A DNA stretch of 64,000 nucleotides from the NCBI RefSeq assembly GCF_003390935.1, contig NZ_QNQZ01000013.1, positions 46,997 through 110,996 of the forward strand. The letters are read 5' to 3'. Of the stretch, positions 8,704-16,489 are shown piece by piece. Below the pieces are notes generated by a model that searched no databases, was not told the origin of the DNA, and saw only the letters and a list, made by a program, of their open reading frames with translations. The position numbers were made by a program, and so were the translations under genes. Within the stretch, counting starts at the first letter, position 1. Each line of letters opens with the position of its first letter. Origin of the DNA: Lewinella sp. IMCC34191 (GTDB taxonomy: Bacteria > Bacteroidota > Bacteroidia > Chitinophagales > Saprospiraceae).

Positions 8704-9861
8704 ATGTTCCTTGATCGCTGTGTTTTCTTAGCGTTGATCTGCATTAGTTCCTTTTCCCTCTTTGGGCAGGCGGGGTCACGCCTTCCGGCAGCTACTTACG
8801 GTAGCGACTGGCACCTTGGCGTGAGTGACGTACAGACCACTACGCTCATATTTCCGAATGATGTGGTGAGCGTTGACCGGGGAACGGGGGATGTACTCAC
8901 CCAGACGCTGGACGAGGTGACCAACATCGTCAAAGTCAAAACCATTGGTGAGCAGATGGAGCCAAGTTCCCTTACCGTCATTACCTCGGGTGGAATGGTC
9001 TACACTTTCCGGATCACCTACGAGCGTAGTCCGGCAACCTTGACGTACAATCTTGACCCTATTCGGTCTCCGAGCCTCCGGTTGCCTGCCGCTCATCGGC
9101 CCTCCTCTAAGACTACGGCTGTTCCGATGACCAACACACCATCGACGACGGTTCCAGGGACCCGTACTAGTAGCCCTATGACGACCATTCCTGCCATCTA
9201 CTATCCCGCTGGCGCATTGACGGTGGCCGCTACTTACGTTGCGGAAAATCTACCTTCCCATAACGAAGGCGTCGAAAGTGGTGGTTTGCTGGAATTCGGG
9301 ACTCCCCTGTATCCCCGTGGATTTGCTGAGTTATCAGATTCAGTAGACAATCCGATGGGGATGAGCTATGGTCGTTCGGTAATCAATACCAAGGATGTAT
9401 GGTACGCTAGTCACCGGATTCACGATGCACAACTCAGTCGGCCGGTGGCCACCGATCGCCAGGAGGGTTCGGAACTGAAGCTTAATGACATTTGGATCCG
9501 GGACGACATCATGTACTACCGTTTTACGCTGGGGTGCAATTCTAACATCAGCTATGACATTGACTTTTGGCGGTTCTACGTCATTGATACCAAGCAAAGG
9601 AAGAGAACTGCAGTCCAGGAGCGTGACGTGGATCTAATAGAGGTATATTCCGGTGGCGAAAATTCTTCCCGGGTTGAACGCCACGATGAACGGACTTTTG
9701 TAGTAGCCGTCAACAAGTTTACCATTCCGGACAAGAAACGTCTCGTCCTGGAGGTCTTTGAACAGGATGGTGGTCGTCACCACAGCCTAAGAATTAAGAA
9801 CAAAGACATTGTCGAGGCACGACTTATAGCATCTAAGAACCCAAGTAAACAAGCACGGTGA
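8704..9861 (+). CDS. traN: TraN conjugation protein (VirB9-like, DUF4138 type)
   Basis: 385 residues. A signal peptide ends at SLFGQ. The N-terminal beta domain contains TTTLIFPNDVVSVDRG and later VVAVNKFTIPDKKRLVLEVFEQDGGRHHSLRI, the pattern of TraN/DUF4138 proteins that form the outer-membrane layer of the mating channel with TraM. A Pro/Thr/Ser-rich spacer (residues about 130-165) separates the two beta parts. TraN is about 300 residues in CTnDOT, so the spacer makes this one longer. Its stop overlaps the next start (GTGATG), so the lipoprotein downstream is probably translated with it. Confidence 0.88.
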   Translation: MFLDRCVFLALICISSFSLFGQAGSRLPAATYGSDWHLGVSDVQTTTLIFPNDVVSVDRGTGDVLTQTLDEVTNIVKVKTIGEQMEPSSLTVITSGGMVYTFRITYERSPATLTYNLDPIRSPSLRLPAAHRPSSKTTAVPMTNTPSTTVPGTRTSSPMTTIPAIYYPAGALTVAATYVAENLPSHNEGVESGGLLEFGTPLYPRGFAELSDSVDNPMGMSYGRSVINTKDVWYASHRIHDAQLSRPVATDRQEGSELKLNDIWIRDDIMYYRFTLGCNSNISYDIDFWRFYVIDTKQRKRTAVQERDVDLIEVYSGGENSSRVERHDERTFVVAVNKFTIPDKKRLVLEVFEQDGGRHHSLRIKNKDIVEARLIASKNPSKQAR

Positions 9862-10418
9862 TGAAACACCTATTCTACTTCTTTCTCCTGTCCCTTCCGC
9901 TGGTCTATTCATGTAACCCTTCCGCTACGCAGGAACCGGAAGCAGAACAGTGCACCGATGGATCACCCACGGATCAACTCAACTGTCAGGTCGGAGGGAC
10001 TTGGCGTTTGGTTTCCGTCACCTCGGACGTGGCCCGTCCAGTCGACGCAGGTGGGACTACCCGCGACTGGCTAGAGTTTCGGCCAGAGTGCTATCAAGAA
10101 AGCCTACTTGACTTTCGTCCATTTGCCGGCAACTCCACGGAAGGGGTAACTGGTTTCTACGAATTCAGAAACACTACTGATTCCTGCCCTGATTCTTTCA
10201 GCACGATCGAAACTGACCCTGAGTTCGAAAGCGCCACCGTCCTGGTAGACCAAGATGCATCGCTTTACTTCTACGGTATTGAGACGGAAACCGGTGCGAC
10301 TTCCGATACTTGGTACGACATCCGCGTTGTGACGGGCGAATCTCTGAAGTACCGCGTGGACAAGACTCTTGACGACATCGACTACCAGTTGAGCGTGGAG
10401 TACGAGCGCGTAGAATAA
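9861..10418 (+). CDS. Lipocalin-like lipoprotein at end of tra operon
   Basis: 185 residues from the ATG at 9861; a GTG at 9858 is an alternative. The N-terminus MKHLFYFFLLSLPLVYSC is a lipoprotein signal with the acceptor Cys at about residue 18. The mature part has the layout of small lipocalin-like lipoproteins (VGGTWRLVSVTSD near its start, followed by beta-rich sequence). Coupled to traN by overlap. A TraO/TraP-like outer-membrane accessory or an entry-exclusion role is possible from its position, but nothing in the sequence proves either. Confidence 0.6.
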   Translation: MKHLFYFFLLSLPLVYSCNPSATQEPEAEQCTDGSPTDQLNCQVGGTWRLVSVTSDVARPVDAGGTTRDWLEFRPECYQESLLDFRPFAGNSTEGVTGFYEFRNTTDSCPDSFSTIETDPEFESATVLVDQDASLYFYGIETETGATSDTWYDIRVVTGESLKYRVDKTLDDIDYQLSVEYERVE

Positions 10419-10498
10419 CCTCATTTTCTAGGGGTGGAATGGGAGTCCCTTCGATTCCCAAATACACGCTCTTTACTAGATTTCCTTACAGTTTGTCA

Positions 10499-10848
10499 AA
10501 TCTGCCCTAGCAGATAACGGGCTACTTCATTGTCGGCCCAATCTAAAACTACTCCTATAACCTACCTGCCTAGAAAAGAAAAGGGGACGAATTACCTGCA
10601 TTTTCTGGGCAATCAACTATAGAAAATTCTCCTCATGGATGGTATCTGCTCCCAGCAGGTAAGGGGCTATTGCATGCCGCATCCAACTAAAAACGATACC
10701 TATTTCCTACTAACCTGGAAGAGAAAAGAAGGGGTGGACCCTTCAGCTTTCGGGCGCAAAACCATAGCAAATCTTCTTCACTGAGTGGTATCTGCCCCCA
10801 GCAGGTAGTGGGCCGCTGCATGTCTTTTCCAATCTGAAATCCATAGTT
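10499..10848 (+). repeat. Degenerate tandem repeat, about 145-bp unit
   Basis: The gene-free gap after the tra operon holds about two and a half diverged copies of a unit of about 145 bp. Anchors are tctgccctagcag at 10501, tatctgctcccagcag at 10643 and tatctgcccccagcag at 10789. Each anchor contains a small inverted repeat (CTGC...GCAG) and is followed by a G-rich stretch (acgggc, aaggggc, agtgggc), then later by an A/G-rich run (gaaaagaaaagg, gagaaaagaagg). No plausible reading frame runs through it. It could be a regulatory array or decayed repeat sequence. Confidence 0.6.
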
Positions 10849-12828
10849 ATGAGACACTTCGACACCTCTATTTTTCTGCTTCTAGCATTGATCGCTTGGC
10901 TTCCAATGGGAGCCCAGGTGATTGGTACATCATCTGGTTTTCTTCGTGTTAACGATTGCGCGGAGGCTTCTTTGGAAAGCTCACCTACTGGAGGACGGCC
11001 GCATTTAGAATACAATGTCCATCTGGACGTTGCCGGCACCATCATCATCGACCAAACCAGCAGGTATCGTGAGCTTACTATTGAGGTTTTCCAACGCCAG
11101 GGCGATGGCTCGCTTGCTTCCGTAGCGGGTCAATCGGGTAATATTAATGTTGGCTTCCCAACGCAACCGCTGGCGATTTATGCGTCCGCTGGTTCCATGG
11201 TCATTGTCCTGGAGTGGACGACTAATGATTATCGAGGTCAGCCCGTTCGGATCTGCCTTGACTTCATCAAGAGCAAAAACGAGGCGAACCAATCATATGA
11301 GGAGGCCGCGCTTATTGAAACCGGACGCTCGTACACGGAACACATCCTGGGGGAAAACACCCGATACAGCACGCCGGACAACCCCAATCCCTTCGATCAG
11401 GACTGGTTTCGCCTCGACTTCCGCAGTGGCGGAACCGTGCTCGTGGACTTGTACAACGTACCGGATGATCTCGATCTCGAAGTCAATGTGGTGGGTATCG
11501 ATGCCTGGGGTAAGCAGAGAGTCCTGACCATCGGCCGGAACAATGGCCGCGGAGCGACCTACTATAGTTTGCGGGCATCTGCTTACGTTTCTCCTGGTAC
11601 CTACTTCATCCAGGTACGCAGCCGCGACAACAGATCCAGTACGAAACCCTACTACCTGATCGCTGACTTCATCGAAAATCAGCACGAGGCGAATCAGTCC
11701 TACGACGAAGCCGCGCTTATTGAAACCGGACGCTCGTACACGGAACACATCCTGGGGGAAAACACCCGGTACAGCACGCCGGACAACCCCAATCCCTTCG
11801 ATCAGGACTGGTCTCGTCTCGACTTCCGCAGTGGCGGAACCGTGCTTGTGGACTTGTACAACGTGCCGGATGATCTTGACCTCGAAGTCAATGTGGTGGG
11901 TATCGATGCCTGGGGTAAGCAGAGAGTCCTGACCATCGGCCGGAACAATGGCCGCGGAGCGACCTACTATAGTTTGCGGGCATCTGCTTACGTCTCTCCT
12001 GGTACCTACTTCATCCAGGTACGCAGCCGTGATAACAGATCCAGTACGAAGCCCTACTACCTGATCGCTGACTTCATCGAAAATCAGCACGAGGCGAATC
12101 AGTCCTACGGTGAAGCCGCGCTTATCGAAACCGGGCGCTCGTACACGGAACACATCCTGGGAGAAAACACCCGGTACAGCACGCCGGACAACCCCAATCC
12201 CTTCGATCAGGATTGGTTTTGCCTCGACTTGCATAGTGGCGGGAAGTTACTCGTGGACTTGTACAACGTACCAAACGATCTAGATCTCGACCTCGACGTG
12301 GTGAACATCGATCCCTGGGGTAGGCTGGTGTTTCTAACTACAGGCAACCTTGACGGCTTCGGGGCTACCTACTACCAGTTGAGGGCTTCTGTCTCCGTGG
12401 CTCCCGGCACCTACTTCGTTCGGGTACGCAGTCGTGGCAAAAGATCCAGCACCAAGCCCTATTTCTTATTTACAGACCTAATCGAAGACCATGGAACGGA
12501 GCCGGAATCTCCCGGTATCGGCGTCAGTCGCCCAACTCGCTCTGGTCTTCCATTTGGCGGAAGGCGATTTCCGAGGGATCAAATTGTAGGCAGCAATCGC
12601 CGCAGTTTACCCTCTGCCTTTCCCAATCCAACTTACGGTGTTGTTCAGCTCAGCGGTCTGCGGGATCGTGCCACATATGTGGTAAGCAATTCCCTTGGCC
12701 AAGAGGTGGCCTCGGGTACTGCTGTCGATCCTCGGATTGATTTGTCCCGCATGACCGCTGGCTTTTACACCATCACCATCCGGGATGATCAGCCGGATCC
12801 AACCACCATTCGAATAGTAAAAAGATAG
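10849..12828 (+). CDS. T9SS-secreted protein with three tandem pre-peptidase-type repeats
   Basis: 659 residues. A signal peptide (ends PMGAQ) is followed by a diverged N-terminal unit, then three near-identical 135-residue repeats starting with EANQSYEEAALIETGRSY and continuing DQDWFRLDFRSGGTVLVDLYNV-. The latter resembles bacterial pre-peptidase C-terminal (PPC) beta domains. The end (FPNPTYGVVQLSGL ... MTAGFYTITIRDD ... IRIVKR) is a type A T9SS sorting domain, so the protein is probably exported across the outer membrane and anchored or released at the cell surface. No catalytic domain is seen. It may be an adhesin, possibly in mating-pair contact, but that is speculation. Confidence 0.75.
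   Translation: MRHFDTSIFLLLALIAWLPMGAQVIGTSSGFLRVNDCAEASLESSPTGGRPHLEYNVHLDVAGTIIIDQTSRYRELTIEVFQRQGDGSLASVAGQSGNINVGFPTQPLAIYASAGSMVIVLEWTTNDYRGQPVRICLDFIKSKNEANQSYEEAALIETGRSYTEHILGENTRYSTPDNPNPFDQDWFRLDFRSGGTVLVDLYNVPDDLDLEVNVVGIDAWGKQRVLTIGRNNGRGATYYSLRASAYVSPGTYFIQVRSRDNRSSTKPYYLIADFIENQHEANQSYDEAALIETGRSYTEHILGENTRYSTPDNPNPFDQDWSRLDFRSGGTVLVDLYNVPDDLDLEVNVVGIDAWGKQRVLTIGRNNGRGATYYSLRASAYVSPGTYFIQVRSRDNRSSTKPYYLIADFIENQHEANQSYGEAALIETGRSYTEHILGENTRYSTPDNPNPFDQDWFCLDLHSGGKLLVDLYNVPNDLDLDLDVVNIDPWGRLVFLTTGNLDGFGATYYQLRASVSVAPGTYFVRVRSRGKRSSTKPYFLFTDLIEDHGTEPESPGIGVSRPTRSGLPFGGRRFPRDQIVGSNRRSLPSAFPNPTYGVVQLSGLRDRATYVVSNSLGQEVASGTAVDPRIDLSRMTAGFYTITIRDDQPDPTTIRIVKR
11281..12495 (+). repeat. 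Three direct 405-bp coding repeats
   Basis: Copies begin at 11281, 11686 and 12091, each starting gaggcgaa and exactly 405 bp (135 codons) apart. Copies 1 and 2 are almost identical at the DNA level, including third codon positions, which points to recent duplication or gene conversion. Copy 3 diverges in its second half (from about 12230). The array stays in frame, so copy-number change by recombination would yield a functional protein. Confidence 0.92.
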
Positions 12829-12899
12829 TTGCCCGCTCCAGACGGCTCGGGGTCTTGGTGCCCCTTCACATCCCTTTCTAACCCATAATCTCTTCTCTG

Positions 12900-13931
12900 A
12901 TGTACAGTAGAATTTGCTTCCACCTGCTTCTTTCCGCCCTTATCGTTTGCTGGCTCTGCTCCTGTGAGGAAAAGGATGTACTCTACGGCGAATCCATCGA
13001 TGACTATATCCTCACGGGTACTGCCAAGGACGATGATGCGCGGACTTACTTTGCCCAAAAGGAACTCGCTTGCATTGACGCAAAAGCGGATTTTCAAAAC
13101 ACGCTTCCTAAAGGCTATCAAAACATTGAAGTAATCCTCCGCGATCAAGACGGGAACTTCGAAACAGCTCCAGGTAATGGTATTTATGCTCAACTTAGCC
13201 CTCGGTACGAATCCACCACTGGTGGATTCATGTCAGTCCATCTGGCCACAACTATTGGTTATGATAAAAGCATTATCCTAGATGGCTGTAATGAACGCGA
13301 TACATACTTCTACGTCGTTGTATACTCCCCTGATGGCTCGGTCTTAGAAGACGTTGCTACCTATTCCGTTTGGTCAAAAGAATTGCCTATAGCTTATGAA
13401 ATGGCCTTTGAAAGCCATAACGCTAACGGTAATGTTAATGATCTGTCCAATCGCACGGTGGCAGGAATAGCTATTCGTAGGGGGAAAAATCGAACTACCA
13501 ATCTTCGTACCACTCTTGGAGATACGGGCTACCTAGCCTATTTACTCCGGAAACGTGGCTACTTCTCTACCAAAACACCTGCTGGCTATTATCCGCAACC
13601 CGAAAAATATGCTGTACGAGAAGGTAGTGTTTTTGGCCACACCAAAAACTTCAGAGTCAACGGTTACGAGGTCACACAAGCTTCATTCAACAGGATTAAC
13701 AAATATGGTGAGCATACACAATCCACTTTGTTTCACCTGTTCAATTTTGATGTCAACCAGACCAGTCATGCCCTTGCACGCTTTGGGTCTGACGATCCGT
13801 CACCGACTCATGGTGAAGTAAGAGCAAAATTTAATGTGATACGTCGCGGGCGGCTTTTGTACTCCTTTTACGAAAACGTAACGCTACACATACCTAATAA
13901 AGACGGAGTGGTCAACTTGGAGCTATTGTAG
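12900..13931 (+). CDS. Lipoprotein of unknown function
   Basis: 343 residues. The N-terminus MYSRICFHLLLSALIVCWLCSC has a lipobox-like end with Cys at about residue 22, followed by acidic residues, so it is probably outer-membrane anchored. The body is beta-rich with no family I recognise. It lies 71 bases after the T9SS repeat protein and on the same strand, followed by a hairpin terminator, so the two may form a unit. Codon and base use becomes more AT-rich than in the tra operon. Confidence 0.6.
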   Translation: MYSRICFHLLLSALIVCWLCSCEEKDVLYGESIDDYILTGTAKDDDARTYFAQKELACIDAKADFQNTLPKGYQNIEVILRDQDGNFETAPGNGIYAQLSPRYESTTGGFMSVHLATTIGYDKSIILDGCNERDTYFYVVVYSPDGSVLEDVATYSVWSKELPIAYEMAFESHNANGNVNDLSNRTVAGIAIRRGKNRTTNLRTTLGDTGYLAYLLRKRGYFSTKTPAGYYPQPEKYAVREGSVFGHTKNFRVNGYEVTQASFNRINKYGEHTQSTLFHLFNFDVNQTSHALARFGSDDPSPTHGEVRAKFNVIRRGRLLYSFYENVTLHIPNKDGVVNLELL

Positions 13932-13954
13932 CTCTCAATCGAGAATAAAAGACC

Positions 13955-13988
13955 AACAGGGAGGACGCTAGGTGGAGTTCTCCCTGTT
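13955..13988. terminator. Bidirectional hairpin terminator
   Basis: Arms aacagggag (13955-13963) and ctccctgtt (13980-13988) pair perfectly around a 16-base loop. T-rich sequence follows in both directions. It lies between the convergent ends of the + strand lipoprotein (13931) and the - strand KilA-N gene (14020), so it probably stops both. Confidence 0.65.
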
Positions 13989-14019
13989 TGTATTATTGCT
14001 TCCACCATCGTAAGGACCG

Positions 14020-14898
14020 CTACCAACCCCTCTTTTTTCGGTGAGTCTTTAACTGCTCCATTTGCTCTGGAGTCTTACAGTAAAACTTCACCATTTCGTC
14101 CGCCTTCTCGTGCAAACGGTCCAGTTTTTCCTCTCCTGAGTACTGGTCCTCCTGCAGCTGACGCATGATTATCTGTAGGACGTTGAGCACCTTCAGTTCG
14201 ATATCCGTTGCGTAATCCCGCATGTTTTTACTACGCGACAGCTTGGGAAACTTCGTCCTCCACTGTTTGGCTGTCAGTCCCCACATGGCTAAGTTGACAA
14301 TATCCGCATCGACTTGACTTAGGTGGTTGATAACCTGCTCTTTCGGGTTGCCTGATTTTTTATTGGAAGTCAGCAAATTTGGCTGCTGCGGAATCTTACG
14401 TTGCGAGTTCGCCTGGGTGATAAGGCCATAGTTTTCCGCGACCAGTTCCCGGCTGAATCGTTGGTACAAATCTTCCCGCCCATATAGGCGGTCGTTCATC
14501 TTCCGGAAAATATCAATCGTCTCTACGTAAAAATGAGGATCGAGCCAGTTGGCAAAGTGAATGCTCCAGTCGATAGCACAATAAGTTCCGCCGTACCTGC
14601 CCTGTTTGGCCAGGATACCGGTAGTGCCGGCCTCCTTAAGTTCCGAAACACTGACACGGAAGGCATTACGACCTGCTCTGCGTTTAACTCCGTCGAATTC
14701 GACGGAGTTAAAACTCGGGTTGTGTCGCATCTCCCATGCCTCGATGAAGTCGATTGTGTTGGCGTTGCGCAGCCAGTTACCTACATGGTCTGCCCCCCCA
14801 CCGGGATCTTTCGCATTTCCAATGTCGGTCACGCAGATAAAGCCGGTGTCTTTGTCCATCCGAATCTTCGTATCTGCTATTGTTATGTTGGAAGCCAT
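14020..14898 (-). CDS. KilA-N domain protein carrying an internal DNA palindrome
   Basis: 292 residues. An N-terminal KilA-N DNA-binding domain (about residues 1-130) shows the usual landmarks: TGFICVTDIGNAK, a following helix, FNSVEFDGVK, then GTTGILAKQGRYGGTYCAIDWSIHFANWLDPHF and a helix with DRLYGREDLYQRFSRELV. The C-terminal part is helical and basic. KilA-N proteins are phage/plasmid regulators, often antirepressor-like. The codons for F63-K72 form a perfect 30-bp palindrome (14683-14712). It is the most downstream gene of a minus-strand set begun by the recombinase at 16330, so it may act with it. Its target is not known. Confidence 0.85.
   Translation of the reverse strand: MASNITIADTKIRMDKDTGFICVTDIGNAKDPGGGADHVGNWLRNANTIDFIEAWEMRHNPSFNSVEFDGVKRRAGRNAFRVSVSELKEAGTTGILAKQGRYGGTYCAIDWSIHFANWLDPHFYVETIDIFRKMNDRLYGREDLYQRFSRELVAENYGLITQANSQRKIPQQPNLLTSNKKSGNPKEQVINHLSQVDADIVNLAMWGLTAKQWRTKFPKLSRSKNMRDYATDIELKVLNVLQIIMRQLQEDQYSGEEKLDRLHEKADEMVKFYCKTPEQMEQLKTHRKKRGW
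14683..14712. repeat. 30-bp perfect palindrome inside KilA-N gene
   Basis: Every base pairs with its mirror position around the centre at 14697/14698. The core is GTCGAATTCGAC, flanked by tttaactcc and ggagttaaa. It is read through in frame as FNSVEFDGVK. The length without a mismatch or loop is far beyond chance and is not required by the amino acids, because synonymous codons would break it. It could be the binding site of the protein itself or of a partner. Confidence 0.9.
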
Positions 14899-14925
14899 AG
14901 CGTCTGTATTTGACTTTTACGTCCG

Positions 14926-15246
14926 TCAGTCGATCAGTAGGGTATCCGGATCGCCCGTAGTCATGGTGCTGTGGTCCAGTGGCTCAATAATTTGATCGTA
15001 CGCCACTTTTTCCACTTTTTTTGCTGGGCGGAGTTCGTCTCCCAGTTCCACCATTTCGATTGTTTCCCCTTTAGGATCGTTCAACATGACCGTGATTCGG
15101 TGAGCGGTCATACTGCGCTTCAGGGTTTCATAGAAGCCCCTCGCTTCGTCGAGCTCTTCAAATAGAAGGTAGAACAAGCTGGGCTGATCCGGATTTAGGA
15201 TCGCCTCAACTCCGTATCTGTTGTCAGGTCCGATGTGGTCAGTCAT
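14926..15246 (-). CDS. Small hypothetical protein in recombinase/KilA-N set
   Basis: 106 residues, acidic, no membrane segment, no family recognised. It lies between the KilA-N gene (28 bases downstream) and another small unknown (14 bases upstream), all on the minus strand, so co-transcription from the recombinase promoter is likely. The N-terminal half (VEAILNPDQPSLFYLLFEELDEARGFYETLKRS) is predicted mixed alpha/beta; the tail has a proline-poor charged stretch. No cysteine or catalytic pattern stands out. Confidence 0.5.
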   Translation of the reverse strand: MTDHIGPDNRYGVEAILNPDQPSLFYLLFEELDEARGFYETLKRSMTAHRITVMLNDPKGETIEMVELGDELRPAKKVEKVAYDQIIEPLDHSTMTTGDPDTLLID

Positions 15247-15260
15247 GGTCTTGGATTTAT

Positions 15261-15695
15261 TTAGTTTAGGTTGTGTGATTTAGGTGTAGGAATCTTGAAA
15301 TGGGTGTACATCCGATTGCCTACGATACTGCGTACCGCTTCATCGTAAGCAGGCAGGCTGATCGGGAAGAACCGAATGCTCAGTTCGACTTGGTAAGGTC
15401 GACCGCTTCGGGTATAGCCGTCGAGCAGTTTCTGATCAAGGTTGATCTTTCCCAAGTTGGTGATGGCCACTCCGTCCCACTGGCCATCACTATCGAGATA
15501 GATGATGTGATAGTCCGTGAGACTTGTGTCGTGAGATAGGTATCTGGATATTTCTACGAGGCAGTTTGCTATGTCGTTGGTGAGGGAACGGCAATCACTG
15601 CCGGTGTCCTTCAGCCACAAGACACTTCCATCAACACCCCAGGTAAACCTCGCTCGGAAGTAGGGTCTAGTTGTACAATTCGTATCGGTTTGCAT
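15261..15695 (-). CDS. Hypothetical protein in recombinase/KilA-N set
   Basis: 144 residues with mixed beta/helix content and no signal peptide. It contains an aromatic-rich start (PYFRARFTWGVDGSVLWLKD) and a DYHIIYLDSDGQWDGVAI segment, but no family I can name. It lies 26 bases downstream of the tyrosine recombinase and 14 bases before the next small gene, so it belongs to the same minus-strand transcription unit. Function unknown. Confidence 0.5.
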   Translation of the reverse strand: MQTDTNCTTRPYFRARFTWGVDGSVLWLKDTGSDCRSLTNDIANCLVEISRYLSHDTSLTDYHIIYLDSDGQWDGVAITNLGKINLDQKLLDGYTRSGRPYQVELSIRFFPISLPAYDEAVRSIVGNRMYTHFKIPTPKSHNLN

Positions 15696-15721
15696 AGGTA
15701 GGTGTTTTTAGGTGGTTTGCT

Positions 15722-16330
15722 CTACTCCCATAATCGCTTGGCCAGATCTCTGGCCTCGTTTCCGAGGGCCCGCCCGTAGACTTCCATCATGGCGGCCGAA
15801 GCCCACCCGGCCCAATTCTGAATCATGTGGGTCGGAGTACCTAGCGCCTGATGCTGAATGACGAAACTGTGCCGCAGTCCCTTTGGTGAGGCCTGTGGGC
15901 CTTCAATACCTGCTGTCTCCATCACGGTCGAAACGACACGCCAAGCGGTCGTACGACCGAACGGCCAAATTCGCTGTTGACCATCGGACTTGATTCTACT
16001 CGTCTGATGATCCTTGACGTGGTGAACATCGTCAAGCTTGGTAAGAAATGCATCCGGTAGCGGAACCTGCCGGTAAGTCGTTTTTCGACGCTTCAGCGTT
16101 TGGAAGGTGACGGCCTTTCCGGAGTAATCTATATTATCGTGGGTCACGGCCAGTCCCTCGCTAACTCGACAACCGGTGTAGTATAGTAGTAGGGCAAAGG
16201 TGCGCTTCTTCCGATCGTCCGCACCGGCCAGTGCCGAGTCGATGGCCCGGTAGTATGCCTGGCGCTCTTCCAAGTTCAGGTATTTCCGGTTGCCCTGAGG
16301 GTCAAAAATGTCAAAATCGAAGCTGGCCAT
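15722..16330 (-). CDS. Short tyrosine recombinase (catalytic domain only)
   Basis: 202 residues, the size of FimB/FimE-type or other minimal recombinases, lacking the N-terminal SAM-like arm-binding domain. Active-site residues can be placed: R55 in YYTGCRVSEGL, Lys in the strand after the TLKRRKTT turn, K150 in place of the usual His, R153 in GLRHSF, W176 in GWAS and the nucleophile Y185 in MMEVYGR. The gene starts six bases from a dif-like site (16336-16362), and a Bacteroidetes-type promoter overlaps that site, implying autoregulation. It is the likely enzyme acting on the sites at 16336, 16431 and 19579. A related but broken copy lies at 29964-30552. Confidence 0.88.
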   Translation of the reverse strand: MASFDFDIFDPQGNRKYLNLEERQAYYRAIDSALAGADDRKKRTFALLLYYTGCRVSEGLAVTHDNIDYSGKAVTFQTLKRRKTTYRQVPLPDAFLTKLDDVHHVKDHQTSRIKSDGQQRIWPFGRTTAWRVVSTVMETAGIEGPQASPKGLRHSFVIQHQALGTPTHMIQNWAGWASAAMMEVYGRALGNEARDLAKRLWE

Positions 16331-16335
16331 GCTGC

Positions 16336-16362
16336 TTAAACATTACTAATGTAGTGTTTCAA
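16336..16362 (+). other. dif-like recombination site A
   Basis: 27 bp: left arm ttaaacattac, 5-bp spacer taatg, right arm tagtgtttcaa. The right arm is shared with sites B (16431), C (19579) and D (30774), and the left arm is a degenerate inverted copy. This is the layout of XerC/D-type or tyrosine-recombinase core sites (11 + about 6 + 11). It sits directly upstream of the recombinase start. Confidence 0.55.
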
Positions 16363-16391
16363 AAATAGCGGATTTTTGCCAGACCTGCAAA
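16360..16391 (-). promoter_or_regulatory. Bacteroidetes-type promoter of recombinase/KilA-N set
   Basis: On the minus strand a -7 box tatttttg (16360-16367, fits TAnnTTTG) is preceded by TTTG (16388-16391) with a 20-base gap, the known Bacteroidetes spacing. It lies about 30 bases before the recombinase ATG. The -7 box overlaps the right arm of site A, so recombinase binding there would block its own promoter. Confidence 0.55.
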
Positions 16392-16430
16392 CGGATTCAC
16401 TGATTTCTAGCTAAGACCAGCTGCAAAGTT

Positions 16431-16458
16431 TGAAACACTTATGGGAATAGTGTTGCAG
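16431..16458 (+). other. dif-like recombination site B
   Basis: 28 bp: left arm tgaaacactta, spacer tgggaa, right arm tagtgttgcag. The arms are near-perfect inverted repeats (tgaaacact versus agtgttgca, one mismatch). It lies 31 bases beyond the 3' end of the STAND-TPR gene and is in direct orientation with site C at 19579, whose spacer (gggtaa) is similar. Confidence 0.6.
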
Positions 16459-16489
16459 GCAAATCCACCAAAGGAATTCGACCAAAGAG

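Noticed and set aside
10420..10465. Terminator after the tra operon (tggga/tccca arms)
   Set aside because: Only five paired bases and no T-run; too weak to report.
11293..12234. 313-residue minus-strand frame over the PPC repeats
   Set aside because: Its internal repetition only mirrors the 405-bp repeats of the real + strand gene, which has a signal peptide and a T9SS tail; shadow frame.
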